NCBI GenBank assembly: GCA_014706295.1
Contig: JACSVZ010000002.1
Location: forward strand, 108,062,547-108,126,546
Origin: Lycocorax pyrrhopterus obiensis
Lineage: Eukaryota > Chordata > Aves > Passeriformes > Paradisaeidae
Length of the DNA stretch: 64,000 nt
Direction of reading: 5' to 3'
Position 1 is the first letter of the stretch; every line of letters starts with the position of its first letter. The notes under the pieces were generated by a model that saw only the letters and a program-made list of their open reading frames with translations, ran no database searches and was not told where the DNA came from. Positions 1 through 14,800 of this stretch are shown here, one piece after another. The position numbers and the translations under genes are program-made.

Positions 1-3000
1 CAGAGGAGAAATCCAAACATTTATTTTTTTCTCCTGTCCTGCAGGCCTTAAACAGATATTATGTCTGTTAATATCCTCTAATCCTGTTTTTACTCTGCTA
101 AGTGTCATATGTATTTTCTGTGTCCCCACATTGTTTTTCTGTTCACGTATATTTACTGGTACTTTTATTGCCCTTCTTATATAATAATTTCCAGCCTGTT
201 TGCTCTGAGTACCTGATGAATAATGTTCTATTCTTCTTTCACAGAGAAGGAAACTGTGTCAATATAGCTCTATGAACCATGTGGGAAAATAAGTTTTTAT
301 TTGTTTAAGTTCAGCACTTAACAGGAGTCAAGTAGTGTGGAGTTAGGGGAAATTCACATCTTGAAATGTGGATTGAGTCTATAAAACCATTAAAATTTAT
401 TTTCCATTGGAGAATTGAGAGGTTAAGCCATTAACTTAGTGAATTTGCAGAGGTTTCCCAGAAGCTTACTCAAATCTAGTGTTTGTATCATGTTAAATCT
501 ATTCTACTTATTACCCTAATAGCATAAATGACCACTCATGCAATGGAGAGTGACAAGATTTTCTTAGCAGTGCTTCTGAAAACTCAGGGTCACTTTGAAA
601 CTAGGTAACCTAGAGAAACAACTGTATTAAAACAGTATGAGTTTTGTGAAGCTGGTATTCTCTTAGGGACTTTTCCACTTATTTGGGTTTATGCATAAAC
701 AGTCAGACAACCCAAAACAACCTCTAAGTGGTAAACACAGGGAAGTTTTTCTTTTTGCGGTGTGTGTGTTCTTTTGTTTTTGTTTTGTTTTAACAAGGAC
801 AATAATAATGAACGTAACAGGCACTCTAAAGGACAGTGAGGATGAATACAGAAATTCTAGATTTCCTATCATCATTTTAAATATTTAAAAAAATAACAAG
901 TTTTTAACATTTTTATTTACTTTTATTAGCTTCTTCGGGGGATACCTGGGCACTGTACCCACTTCCCATGAAAATTCAAAAACAGCCTACTAGTTGTTCT
1001 GTATTCCACCATCCAAAGAATGTTGTGCATCAGCAGGGACCCCTCTCAGCTGGCCTCCAAAGCAGTAACAACAAAATACAGGAAAATTTCTGCACATAAT
1101 TAGGCCTTTCTAGCTGTATTTGGGAGGTACAAGACCGTTCTAAATTGAAGAGGTTATACAGTTCTTCACATTCAAGTGCTTCATACTGGAGGTCTGAGAG
1201 ATACAAAAGGAGTCTACATGCTCAGTCAATGAGTTTCTTAGCTGAAATACTTACTTTAGAACCTGTAGCACAGAGCTTTTTGTCGTAGAACAAGGGAATG
1301 CCAGAAAAGTTTAAAAAATACTTCATCTCATTTATGTCTTAGAAATCTTGCCTTAAATCAAGGTCTTGAGAAATGAAAAGATTTGCACCAGAGTCTTGTG
1401 AGTACAATAGGAGGTTTTCTCCCCCATCTACAGAACTTTTTTTGAGGACTTGAAACCGTAACCAGCCCAGTTGCAAATTTCTGTGAGAACAGGACTGTAG
1501 GTCAATTGTTTGTCTGAAGATCCCATTGATAAAAGGGTGGTAGGAAAAAAATAATATGCTTTCAAAAATGTATTTTTTTAAGCCTACCTGTCAAAGTCAA
1601 TTCTTAACCTTTGAAAGACCCAATATGTAACTTTATATTGCAATATCTTCAGTAAGGGGAGTTCAGACAGCAGAATGCTCATCTGAAATTGTCTCAAAGT
1701 GCATTCATCTAAAACCACTCAGGTTGGTAGGGTATTTCAATTACATTTATTTTGAAGTAATTATTTCTTTTCTATAGTAATGCAGAGTGCATAATTGTAC
1801 TCTTGCATCCAACTGTGGCTTAATTGCAGCAATATGTGCTGGTAGCAAAAAGGAAAAGAGAAATTATTGATAGAGTAAAAGGTATTTGCTCTGTTGTACC
1901 TCCCTCAGCATTTTTCTCAGCAAGGTAGAATTAATGGGGGAATGGGTGACCTCTAAATGTGCCTGAACTCCACTACATTCTGAAAGGATCATTGTCCAGA
2001 AGGCTGTTTAAGATAATTTCCTTAAAAGGCCATTGGCAAGTGCCTAAAACCTCTATTGATCCTGTTCCAGCAGGAAATATCTTAACTTCCCAGTCTGAGC
2101 AACTAAAGATTTGTGAACTTCTTAGCTGCACATGTGGCCCAAACTGCTTAGAACTGAGAAAAGCAGAGAAAATATTTCCTGCTAAATATAGGGAAAACAA
2201 AATCTTGATGATTGCCGATATCAGCAAAATGCTTGGCAGAATGAAAACCTGCCTTTAAATGGATAGTGGTTGAGAGGACTTAGCCAGTGCCCGTCAGGAA
2301 CATCATACGAGTTCACTTATTTCATATGTTTTGATAAGAAAAAAAAAACAAAACAAAAAAAACCCCAGAAAATGGCTGAGGTTATTAAAAGATTATCCAG
2401 CAGGAGGAGATGAGACGGTCAGTTAAAGAAGATTCCAAAGCACAAAGGAGAGACGAAATGAGTTATTTAGAAAACAGGTATTTATACCTGCTGTGGATCT
2501 GTCCATAAGGATTATATAGACTAGGAAAGTGTACAGAGAGGAACTTTTATTTTTTTTAAAAGACATTTCTTATACTTTGGGCATGTCTGAATGATGCATA
2601 ATCATAAACATATTTAAGGATGTAACTGCAATGTTAGAAATTGAAGTCCAAGATTTTTGCTTGGTTGACATTTTCAACAGTCCCATTCAGCAAATACGTG
2701 ACTATGGGTGTTATCTTTCTAGTAGAGAGTCTTTCAAATTTTGATGCCTCCACCAGCCTCTTAGCTGCTGCCTAAGCCTATCTTGTGTGCAGAGCACGAC
2801 TCTGTGGTCAAACTGTAGACCCAAAATGGGAGCAAAACTTTCTGACATAAGCAGGTGTACATCATTCCTGTGTACATCATACCTGTGCAATGATGAAAGC
2901 ACCCTCAGGAGTAAATGGCCTCTCACCACAGGATATGAAGCACCACTTGCAACAGCAACACATCAGAGGCAACTGCATCTGATCCCATTTAGCTGTCCGG

Positions 3001-6000
3001 GATCCTGTAAGTATCCATCAGAAGAGTTGGTTTCTTGACTCTACACTTACTCTTTCTCTCAAAGACTGTACAGTTGGGATCATTTAAAAAGGCACTTTAC
3101 CTACCCTAGCATATCCCTCAGGCTTGTGGTTTAGGCACCAGGGGGAACCAGTTCAGATCACACAGACTGGATATGTGAAAATATTTTTCCATCTCCTAAG
3201 TGTCTTCCACACTGACTACTGGTGTAAACATCACTACACTACCAAGTGTAAGTGATCCTCCTCGATGTTTTCTATGAGAAAGGCACGTCTGACTCAGCAA
3301 CCTAACTCCAGGAAAGGATGAAGAGCTAAGAAACATCAGCATCTCTTGTCTGTTAGGTCATTTCACTTCCCTATTTTGAACTGTTCTGTTTCTTTCCCTC
3401 TCCAAAACAAACCTCTCTAAGAGGGACTATCTCTAAAAACTGTGCAAGTGCAAACTAGTTTGTAAGACTTCTTCTCAAAGCGCAGGAATGATCCTGCACC
3501 ATCTTTTTAGCTGTGCAGTCATAACCTTACTGATTAGTCTGACTGGGCTGCTGTGGCTTCTGCTCAGCAGCAAACTGCATACAAACAAGGTATTGAAACC
3601 CGTAAGTCATTTACTAACTCAATGGTCATCCAAAGCATGCTGTTCTCACTAACCAGCAGTGTTATAAAACACAGTAACTTCGAAATATCGAAAAACCATC
3701 CAGCGTTCGAGGTTGGGGGGAAGAGTGATGTTAGTGTTGATGGATCATGAAAAATCAGATCTTACAACCACATTATTTCAGTTACAATGACTTGTCTCAT
3801 CTGTATTATGTGCTTTTAGACTAAGATAGAGCCTTTGCACCAGACATGGTTTCCTGTAATGACTTCAGACATAAATTTTAGTAGATTATCTCATTTGGAG
3901 TCTACAAGAGACAGAGCCTACAGACTCCTTGCTTCCTTGTAGGACTAATGTCTATTATTCATAAACATTTCCATTTTATTTTCAATAAGGACAGAACATT
4001 TTTTCTCTCTAATGACATCAGTAACAAGCCTCTGAAAAACTGACTCACAGTCAGGATTCCTAATGCAAAAAGTAGTCAAAGGTTTATGACCATTTTTAAA
4101 TTTAGCTTACAGCTTCAGCAGAAGCAAGACGTGCAACAAAATAAAACATACAATAAATTATTATGAATTAAGCAGAAAATACAGAGGGTTGTGGTAACAA
4201 GAAACATTGTTACTAAAAATAAAAAATATGCCTGCAATATTTATAGTTTAAAAACAGAATTCTGAACCTAAAACAACTTCTAATTTAAATGGATTAATTT
4301 TTGAATCTTCAGATAGGTCTCTATTGCTTTGGTTCCATGTGAAAAGCAGCAGGTGTTCTAGTTGTAGCTCAAGTACAGCCAGAAAACTTGCAAAACCTTG
4401 GCTTTTGGCCAAAAATATCAAAAATTCTGTGCAAGCATATCCTCTGCTAAGAGACTTGCCTAAAATATACTAAATATATACTAAAATATACAGTAATAGT
4501 TGATGTATTCATTATTTATATAAGGTAAAGCAAATTCAACTGCTGGGAATACACCTAGGAAGTTGGAGAGTTAGTTCAAGGTCCTGCTTCAGGGAACAAT
4601 TAATTATTTATACAAAGTGGAAACAGGTTTGAAAGAGGCTGGAATAATCTGTTTCCAAAATACCTGATAAACTGATAAGGCCATCCCTTGGGAAATGGAA
4701 CAATTTCAGAATGCAAGCATGTTAACTGTTTGGGACATCTTCTTGAATCATATTACTACACACAAAATCTCATGAAAAATACCTTTTTAAGTCTTCAGTG
4801 TTATCTATTCCAAATATAATCCTTTATTTGGCTGGAACTGCAGACCCAACATCTAAAATAAACCAAGCAAGCATGCAAGTCCTTCCAACTGGCTCTTATT
4901 GGTGATTCATTAACAAGTGGCTAGAAATTCTGGCATGGCTTGTATGCCTAGGAGCTACAGATGCATTTTTAAAGGTGTTTAGGCACCTAAAGATGCAGAT
5001 AAGAAGCTGGCAAAGTTTTAACCATTAGGCACCTCTATGCATCTTTAGGTGCCTAAGTACCCTGAAAAGCTTGGCCCTGAGAGCCATGCTGCAGGCTCAG
5101 TCAGCCATGGACCCCCTTCAGTGGCTTTTCCAATGGTTTTATTTATTGTCTTGGACAAAACAGCTACCCATATCCTTTTCCAGTTAGGCTGATTCACTTA
5201 TTTGAAATACATAATGGATTTTGCATGTATTACATGTATGACTAGCAGTAAAAATTTTGTACACATCCTGATTTTATATTAGTGGCCATTGAGCCACCTG
5301 CAATTTCTGGAGACCAGAAACATCAGGTGTTTTTCACGTACAGTGATTCACATTCGTTTCTACTTGGCTCATAATCCTGGGTTATCCTTCTTGGAATAAT
5401 ACAGTTGATAAGCAACTTCTGAAATATCTCTTCTTGAATAAGAAAGCCCAGCAAACCATCAATTTTCTCCTTATCTCGTGCAACATTTACAAATGCATAG
5501 CCCTTCCCATATTAAGAAAGTCAAGTACCAAAAATAAAATATTGTCACAGATGGCAAACACAGAACTTGGAATAGAGAGTTCAGGAGGTTACCTTTTTTT
5601 TTTTTGTTTGCTTTATATATTTGACATCTAAAGAAGAAAATAACCTTGTAAGAAAAGGATCTTTGGGCAGATATTAGTGTCTTAAAAAGTCTGACACAAC
5701 TTATACTCAGGATGATATGTGCTTGGTATTTGCTTTGCCCTCTCCTTTCCAGTTTTGCTCCTACTCTGTGGCAACCAGCACAGTATCAGTCATGCCTGAT
5801 GAAGACCAGAGACCCAAGATTTTTCTATATGAATGTTAACATGGATATTATGAACTGTATTTTTTTCCACTGCCCTTTTCCTTTCTACCAGCAGCAATTC
5901 TTTTGCCTCCTCTCAGTGTATTGGGTACTGAAGAAAGGATAGCCATATCAACACTAATGAAACAACAAATTGCATTTTACTGAAGTGCTCTATTTCACAG

Positions 6001-8275
6001 AGAACCTTTTAATAAAAATGAACCACAGTTTATAACGTTATGACAGATCAAACATTAACATCTCTCTCAGCAGATTAAACATCACTTTCAGTGCATGTCA
6101 CTGCACTTTCCCCTAAGGTTTACTGGCTTTCGGTACAGATCATGATTGATGCCTTGTTTATATGCAACATTAAACCTGTGCTTTGCCTGTTTCTGGTAAG
6201 GTGAAACCCACTTCTGTTCCAAATGGTAAAACTTGTATCAGTGTTTTACCTTATCCACACCATCACTCCTTTCATACACCTAGTGCTACATATAAAAACC
6301 TTGCTTTCTTTCCTCTCTGGACAGCCTAAAATGTAATCATTTCAAAGGCAGAATTCAATGGAATTCATAGTAATTTGAGACTGTCACAGATGATGGCCTG
6401 GATTAAGAGTCCAGTTAAACTTTTAAATGTCTTCGAGCACTCAAGGCACATATGCTTTTTCTTTGATGTTCTCTCAGCTACTCTATTTGCCACATACAGC
6501 TGAAGAATTCCTTAAATCCTTCATTAATTTTCAACCTTCACATGTTGTCACAATCCTTTACATTTAATTTCTCTTCTAGAAGGACTGCTGGCTTAGAGGC
6601 GGAATGACCTACCATTTGTAAAGGGGGGAAATATAAAAGTGTCTTTCTTTATAAAAAGTAATGCTTTTCAGTGGGATCATGCCCCAAGGGTGATTTCTTA
6701 CTGAAGACTGAAAGCTGATTTTTTTTATAAGCCAGGTGATTGCCATGAGCAACCAGTTTTGGCAGACTTGTCAGCTAATCTAGGTGTTGAAATGGTAGGT
6801 GATGCTGGATTTCACATCAGGTGTCCAATGGCTTAGTTCCACACAAAGGACCTGTCTCATGTGTTAGAAGGCCACACTTGTGTTTGCAGATAGTGCAATG
6901 AAACCCAGAGAGAAAATTATGCTGTGCATGTCTGTGGAGGCAATGAGGACAACCAACCACACCATAACACTTGAAAAGTTATGCTAGAGAATAAAGTTCT
7001 CATTTATGCAAACCACAACATTTTTCACAAAAGGGACTCAGAGAGACCCATCCTGGAATACTCAATTACCTCGTCATCAGGATCTTTCTTCTACACGAAG
7101 AAATTCAGTTCAAAAGGGTCAGAGAATGGAAGTGAATCTAAATAATTTATATACTAAAAAATAAACCAGTGGACTAATCAATCAAATGCCTGGGTTTTTC
7201 TCTGTTTTTATTTGATGTTTGGTTTAATGAGCAATGAGTCAGCTCGACTTAGATAACAAACTTCAAGATGGGATTTACTGACACAAATGCAAAGACAGAA
7301 GTCTCCAGACTATTCTTAAAGCAGTATCAGATGAGCGCTGTTGGAAGTCATCACCCCAGCTGTCTAAATAAGTTTTTTCTTAGAAATTATCAGGCTGATG
7401 GCAGAGGAAATAGATATAACTCCTTACCTAATTTTTGCTGCATCAACCCAATATCAGAGAAGTCTTTACATAGAAATGTGAGATTTTCTATATATTGTTT
7501 GTGGCTGATGTTTGTCTCACAGATGACTTTGAGAGAACAGTCAGGCAATAAACCTCACCTCTACTTTGAATTTTCTGCTGAGTTTTGTAGTTCTCTGTGC
7601 AGTGCACTTTTTTCTTTTTTTCTCGAGCATCATATATAGAGAAAACCTCTCTGAATTTTAGGATGACTTTGGCTTTCCACTAAGCTGTGTTGTACCTAAA
7701 AACTATGCATAACATATTTGACCTTCCTTTGTTCAACATTAAATGACTACAGAGAATGTCTTGATTTATCTACTTTAAACATTCATTATTGGACATAATT
7801 GCCATATCTCTTATTTTCATTCCCTTGAGCAGCCCATTTTAATCTCATACCATATGGAAGTGATTGCAAGCCATCAACAGCAAAGGAAAACCTGAGGTAG
7901 ATTTGCATCGAGATAAAATGCATCTGCTCTAAAATTACTGGAGTAATTTCACTGAAGAATGACATAATTCTGCATTATGTCAATAGCATCAGTGTTTTAG
8001 GCTGGGCAAGAAGATATTTGCAGTCTCCTCTATGTAAAGATATTGATCAGACAAACATAATGACCACATTTGGTGATGGCTGGCCTAACATGATCCTTTG
8101 TTTTGTGCACTGAAATTCGACAGATCAAAACATGTCTTTAGCAGGCTGCAAACTCCCTTTTATATTGCACAATGTTGCTATATTTTGGATTCATATATTA
8201 TTTCTCTAAGGTGTTCAGAGTACCTGCTTTCTTGAGGTTCAAGGCTTAATATGTCATTAATTTATAATCACAGAG
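1..8275. other. Gene-free AT-rich stretch
   Basis: No coding exon, RNA gene, CR1 or LTR is recognisable. Open frames are under about 125 codons, overlap on both strands and match no family I know. Apart from the inverted repeat near 5.0 kb there are only short poly-A runs (for example near 2340-2365). Likely intergenic. Confidence 0.6.
4979..5056. repeat. Perfect 19-bp inverted repeat (foldback, MITE-like)
   Basis: The left arm TTAGGCACCTAAAGATGCA (4979-4997) and right arm TGCATCTTTAGGTGCCTAA (5038-5056) are exact reverse complements. The 40-base loop holds a third partial copy (TTAGGCACCTCTATGC). The following sequence, AGTACCCTGAAAAGCTTGGC, resembles the flank of ancient TAGGCACCTAA-type repeats that I recall from turtles, crocodilians and birds. 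Probably a remnant of a non-autonomous DNA transposon. Confidence 0.7.
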
Positions 8276-8350
8276 TTCTGGTTTTGGCCAGGATAGAGTT
8301 TTGGGACTGGAACTCTGAAACTCTGGAGAGAACTCTGGAAAAAGGACTAT

Positions 8351-8877
8351 TGTGGTTTAGCCCCTGCCAGCAACTAAGTACCACGCTGCCATTCATTCAC
8401 TTCCTCCTAACCTTGCTGGTGGGATGAGGAGGAGAAGTGGAAAAGGTAAAACTTGCAGGTTGAAATAATCACAGTTTAATAATATAATATAATAATAATA
8501 ATAATACCCAAGAAAAACAAGTGATGCACAGTAAAACTGCCCACTACCAGTGTACCAATTCCCAGCCCATCCCTCAGCAATGATCCATGGCTCCCAGCCA
8601 ACCCCTCCCAGTTTGCACACTGAGTATGGTGCTCTGTGGTATGGAATATTCCTTTGGCCAGTTCAGGTCATCTGTCCTAGCTGTTCTCCTTCACAGTCTC
8701 TTGAGCACCTGCTCACAGGCAGAGCAAGGAAAACTGAAAAGTCCTTGACTTACGGTAAGCTCTACTTAAACAACAACCAAAACCTCAGTGTTTTATTAAC
8801 ATTATTCTCATAATCTAAAGCAGAGCACTTCACCAGCTTCTAAGAAGATTAACTCTATTCCAGTTCAAACCAGGACA
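8351..8877 (-). mobile_element. Solo LTR of an avian endogenous retrovirus, minus strand
   Basis: On the minus strand it starts TGTCCTGGTTTGAACTGGAA and ATAGAGTTAATCTTC, passes a block with AAGTCAAGGACTTTTCAG and TGGCCAAAGGAATATTCCAT, then an (ATT)n run, and ends GGGGCTAAACCACA. These are hallmarks of a common avian LTR family. No matching target duplication is visible (actat on one side, cacag on the other) and there is no internal region. CpG has largely decayed, so it is not recent. Confidence 0.85.
8477..8506 (+). repeat. (TAA)n run within an LTR
   Basis: Short TAA/TAATA repeat inside the minus-strand LTR at 8.35-8.88 kb. The related LTR at 25.1 kb carries the matching TTA run at 25213-25243, so it belongs to the LTR family. 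Confidence 0.85.
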
Positions 8878-11800
8878 CACAGTAAAGCCCTTAGTACTAC
8901 ATTCTGAGGTTATCTGTTCTATCTTACTGGTCTGCATTCCCAAGGTACAATGTGCATTCTAAAAAAAATAGTTGACTGGAGCAAGCAGTGTGAAGAAAAA
9001 GATGGCAGTAATCTCTTATTACCTTTAAGTGCCCTATGTACACGGAACTAGAAGGAAAACAGAAGACAAGAGTGCCTTGACAGAAATTCTGGCTGACTTC
9101 AGACTCACAGTAGCTATGAGGTCAAATTAAGTTAAACAGTCCACTAAACTTAGTTTTCAGAAATCTGTAGTACCACTTCTTGAAATACTATGGCTGTCCT
9201 TGTGCTAAGTGCACTTTCCTCACTTCCATGTTACCCAAGAAGCCCGGGCTGAGAAGAATCTGGACAGGACTCTCGAAAGCAAAGACCTCAGAGAGTGGTT
9301 TCAGAATATCAGACAGCCAAGGCCTCAACAGACAAGTTTTGTGGCTAGCAGCGAATGCCAAAGAGCATAGGCAAAAAGTGAAATAGAACCAAGCCCAAAC
9401 TTGAACCTCTCATTATCCGCTTCACTTACGAGTCTGTTCCCTGACCCCACTGCAACATGCTCCAGATAGCATTCCTGAAGACTGATTTATTTCAGAAGGG
9501 ACGGCTCCTTAAAATTCATGACTGGGTGCCAGCTGGTACTTCTTGGCCTAACCATATCTTTGTGTCATGAACTGACGCCACTAAATTTAAAAAAAAAGAA
9601 ATCCCAAGGCTGGCCCAGGCTATAGCTGTTCTCCAATAATCACATTATGTCATTGAACCATGTTTGTTAGTAAGTCAGTTTTCGGAATGCTTGACTGCCT
9701 GATTCAATTCATTTTAGAAGTTTCTTGAGAGCCTTGGAAGTCATCATAACTGCTGATTCTATGGAGTCTAGGGAACCCTATAGGAGACATTTTCATGTGT
9801 TGCAAATATTTAAATTCACTGTGAAGTAGCTGAAATCCAACAGCTCTATAAAATATTGACCTTGTTTACTTCTGGAGAGCTGTGTCAGGAATTCTTGAGC
9901 TAGGTACCAAGACAATTAGTATGTCAGATAATCCTTTAATTAGATTAGAAGGTGCCGCTACTATATGTCAAATACTTATTGGTAGATGAAAAAGTCTGTC
10001 TTGGGGTTTCCTAAGTATCTAAGATCTACTTATTTTTCACATAGTTGGTTTAAAACTACTTCTAAAGGACTATACTTTTCAAGAGAGTAGTTAGGTAGGT
10101 TAATGTGACCTGAAAAACTTTGAAACATTTCTGTTTGTTGTGTGAGCCAGGGACATATTTCAGATCTAAGGTATTTTCAGATCTAGGAGACCCATCTCCT
10201 GTCATCCTGTATGGCAACATACTGGAAAGAGGTAAACATCAGCTCACTGCTAGGCAGCACAGAAGGACAGGGCATATCTTGAAACCTCAGAGCTCTATAT
10301 GCCTGATACCAAAAAGCAGCCACTTGTGTAACATCAGGTCCCTGGCTAGGAAGCAGCTTCGATCTGTGTTATTTTATTCACAATTACATGGTCATTGCTC
10401 AGTGTAGTACTTTCCAGATTTTTTCATCTGATTCTCTGCCCTCTGAAGTCTGATGGTAATTATTGAAGTTATTTCCCTTCTTCCAGCACAAAACCCAAAC
10501 CAGTAGTCTGCAAACTATTCTGGCTACAACATTTTCCTCCCAAAAAGGGGCTTCATAGGACGGAAAGGTCTCTTTTCCTTTTCTAGCAAACTCTAGGCAT
10601 CTGAGCAATTCAGCTCAATGTCAATTGAATTACACCAAATTCTACTTCAGCTGAATTTTTGTCGATGAGGTCTTTCAGTGGCATATAGGTATAAATATGT
10701 AACATGCCAAATGCTGGATCGTGACTCTGGAATATGAGAATATTAGTATTTACAGAGGCTGACAAACACTCTTACACTTTGCCTTATTTAGAAATAAAGC
10801 CCCTGTTCCCAGGTCTTGATAGTTATATTCTTATTCTGCAATTGAATAAAGTATATATTTGCATACCTATCAAACCTGTGATAATTTTTATCACAAGAAA
10901 GCATTTGAGAAAAGGTTGGGGTTTTTACCAAATCACTTAGGATTAACCTGTTCTCTATTAATGTGATTCAATGAAGAGTTTATAGTGACAAACACTGTAT
11001 TCATGATCTTTACTGTTTAAATGAGCATTTTGAGACTACAAGTTGTGTTGCTGCTTTTAAGAGCTTAGTAGCTGAAAAGACATTCCCTGCATCTACCTGA
11101 AAATTGCATCTAATGAACTTGTCCATAAAAAAAGCAGAGCACTGTTTTTTAGTATGGACATGTTGTTGCTCTTTTTTTTAATATAAAGAGGGCTTAGAGC
11201 AGGATGATATATGCCCAGCAGGATAACAAAACCACAGAGTGAACCACTCACCTTCATATGTTCTAACAGCTTGTATGAAGTAATGAACATGACTACAGAG
11301 CTTTTAACTGCCTCAGGCCCTGTGCTGGGAACCCAGAATACATGGAAGCGAGATGTCAGAAAGGAAACAGTACTTGATTTTGAAATAAGAATGAATTTTC
11401 TAACCATCTTGTACCCACCACATCTACGAATTTCTTATATAGTGCAAAAATGTTAAAATACATGGCCTTCTGCGTGCTGAACAGTAATAGAATCTGACAA
11501 CACAAATCATGAAACAAAGTTGTATTGAGGCTTAGAGCAGCTAACCCAATTGCTGATAGCAGATACAGGATCATGACTGATGCTATTATGGTTCTGGTGG
11601 ACTCCCAGGGGCACTTGGTGTCTGGGGCATATGGCAGCAACAGCCAATCCTGCAAATGTCCTTTGAATGCAGTCAAGAGTCATGCCACTCCTTGGCTCCA
11701 CCAAGGATAAAGTGATTTGGGAGAATCATACTTTACATGAATAATGTGTGTGGTGTTCTGTCTGCACTACTGATTCTGGCTGAAGACAGGGTGTCAGGAT

Positions 11801-14800
11801 GCTGCATGTCACCTTCTTTTTAGGAATAGACACTTATATATGCATATATATATATATACATATATATTTAATATTCACATGTAAAATGCCACTGAAAATA
11901 TCAAAGATTGTACACTGCACTTGGGTGAATATGTAGCTAGAAATCTCTCTATTGTTGTTTTTATATGATGAGAATATTATGGATCTCTTGGAGAGAAAAA
12001 AACAGACAACAGTCAGCAATTGTCATTCAGTGCTCAAGCATCAGCCTACCTCTAAGGCTCGAAAATACATTTTAAGACTTCTAAACTATGAGCATAATTT
12101 TAAAAATTACACAAGCAGTCCCTTTCAGCTAACCAGATGGAAAACTTGGATATTTGCCTTAGTGATATTTATATTATACTCACCATGCCTGGTGATAATG
12201 TTAACAAAAATAATTGTCATAATAGCTATTTTCCATTCTTGCTCTATATAAATATGGCTAGAAGAAAATTAATTTTTCATTGGTTTGTTTCTTTTATTCT
12301 CTTTACTTCTATCAGCTTCCTAAAATGATATATGAAATTGTTTCTAGAAAGAAGTGTCACTTCAGTGACATAATTGTCCTGTATCCTTCTTTATATGAGG
12401 CAGATCTGTTGTCATTTAGAGAATAAATTTTAAGACAATCACCTGAAAACCTCTCTTCATTCTTCCAGCCCACCTATACTTACTGCTAATTGTATTGTTT
12501 CAGAAATTGATGGAGCATCATAAGAAAGGGAAGCAGAAAAGGGAAATATCTTCACTAAATCTCTTGGAACAGAGAGGTTATCTTTGCCTACAGGGCATAT
12601 GAGGCAGTGCAATGCTGAGAGCCTGCAGCATGGTCTATTACTTAGACAACACGCTGTCATTTACTGGATTAGTCATATTATCATTATTCTCTATGGTGAG
12701 CAGATGTGTTCTATTACTTGAGTGTGGAGGTTAAAAATATATAATTTTTTTTGCTCAAGACCTGAAAGATTTTAAAATATATTAAAAGATTCAGCACATA
12801 TGGGTGTTGAAGAGCAAGTCTAAGATTTAAAGCATGAACCAGGACTCCAAATAAACTTGTACGTCAAAACATAAATCCCTGCAATGAAGGTAAAGCTACC
12901 TTTAAGGTTATTTTGCCCACTCCTACCAGCTTTTTCAACTACTATAGCTTTATCAAGCTGCCATTGATCCTTACTTGCAGAAAGTCAGATCATGGGTCTC
13001 CCTGTATTTCCTGTAAATAGCTCATTAAACCAGCTCTCAGGGAACTATTGTTGGTGTCTCTAGAAAGCTGATTTCTATTCCTTGACCCGAGCTTTAAGAC
13101 CTAGGCAGTGACACACAAAAGAGAAACACCTGCAACTGCTGATCCTATGTGATGTGGGAATAGGTGTCAGCAGACCAGCTGAAGAGCCTTGAGTACAGAA
13201 GTAACAGGATCATTCTGACCAAGTGCTCCTTTTTACAGCATATACTATGTTAACTATTATGAAAAAAAACCCAGTGTATAAATTGGCTAGATTGCAAAAG
13301 TACATGAGTGTGCTTTTTGCACCTGTTGAGGAAGAAAAATATGAGGTGCAGTTGATTGTTGTAATATATCGTATTTCAACTAAGTTAAAAAAATTAGAAA
13401 AGTGTTCAGCTGCTTATTTCTTTATTGCTAAAGCACTGGGCTTAATTTACATTAGAAGGACCTTGTTTGATATAAACACTGATGAAAGGAGCAGTTTTTT
13501 GGGAGAAGAATTTTTGTTAAAACATGGAGAATAGATTTAGGTATATATCCAGCTTCCAAACTACAGTAAAAAGATTTGAACAAACAATAGCACTGCACAT
13601 CACCTGTATGCTATTACACTGTTCATAATCTTTTTAACAAGCTTATTTTAATCCGGAGTAAGTAGTAGAAGCTATTTTAAACAGAGATATCAATGCCAAG
13701 ATGCAGAAGCTTTCATATTTTCAAAACAATACCTAAAACCTTGTTTGTAGTAGTCCATTTCAGCAGAAAATACATACGCAAGTTACAGGCTAATTCATTC
13801 ATAGTTGCATAACTCTATCTTCACCAATCAATGCTTTCCTCCACTTTTAAAAATGCAAAATCAGCACGTGTAAATCATGCAAACCTGAGAGCAGTCCATG
13901 ACGATAAGCATCCCGGCCTGGCACAAACACCTGCCCCTGGTGACAATGCACATGAAAAATATTTAGGTGATTATCCTTCCTTCAGGCCTGAAAAACACAC
14001 ACAACTTGGAAGTATAGGCTTCTGTGGGAGACTAAAGTAATGTGACATCTGTGTATTTTCAAAGCATGGCTTGTTTTCATTTCCCAGCCACCAGTACTGC
14101 CACAGACAGTTAAATAGTACAGCAACAATCTTCTCTTTCAAGAGTCTTGTTATTTAGCTAAAACAAAACAAAACAAAAAACCCTTCCAATTACAGAGACT
14201 AAACTCTTATTCTGCCTGTATAGCATTCCCTACCCCAAACCCTGCATAACTGAAATTATCTATCAACATCCTTAAGTTTCACTTACAACAAAAGTAATTA
14301 TGAGAGACAGTGGGGAATGGGTTTTTCTTTTTGTTAGTGTTCTTTGGTTTTTTGCTGTTTTGGAGGGGAAAGCGAGCAGAAAGAAATTTTTCCTGTTTAT
14401 TCTCTCAGTAGCTAGCAACCCTGTGACTATGGATAATACAGCCCTGAACTGACCAATAATCTGTGCTAAAAAATCCTATCTGTTGGCTGTGTGCCATATG
14501 TATGTGGCTATACAGGTTCTGGTAGACTCAGGGCACTAGTCTACCTGTGAGTGGCTGAGCAGACATATGTTAGATAGCATTACCTGGTAACATCTGCCAT
14601 AATAATTAAATTCTGCCTGAAGACTGGCAGTGTCTCCTACCACATCTGCTCTCATTCTGTTCCTATAGGAAAGCATTCATGAAGAGTAGAAGGTTACCTG
14701 ATTTCTTTTGCAGGTTTTCAGGGGCAAGCAGGTTTCTTTAAGGGGGGTCAAGGTCTATACAAGTTTTCTTTCATAACTCCTTGGTGGACCCTTGTAATTA

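Noticed and set aside
11525..11710. Possible processed pseudogene or small gene
   Set aside because: The peptide matches nothing I recognise, and there is no poly-A tail or duplicated border.
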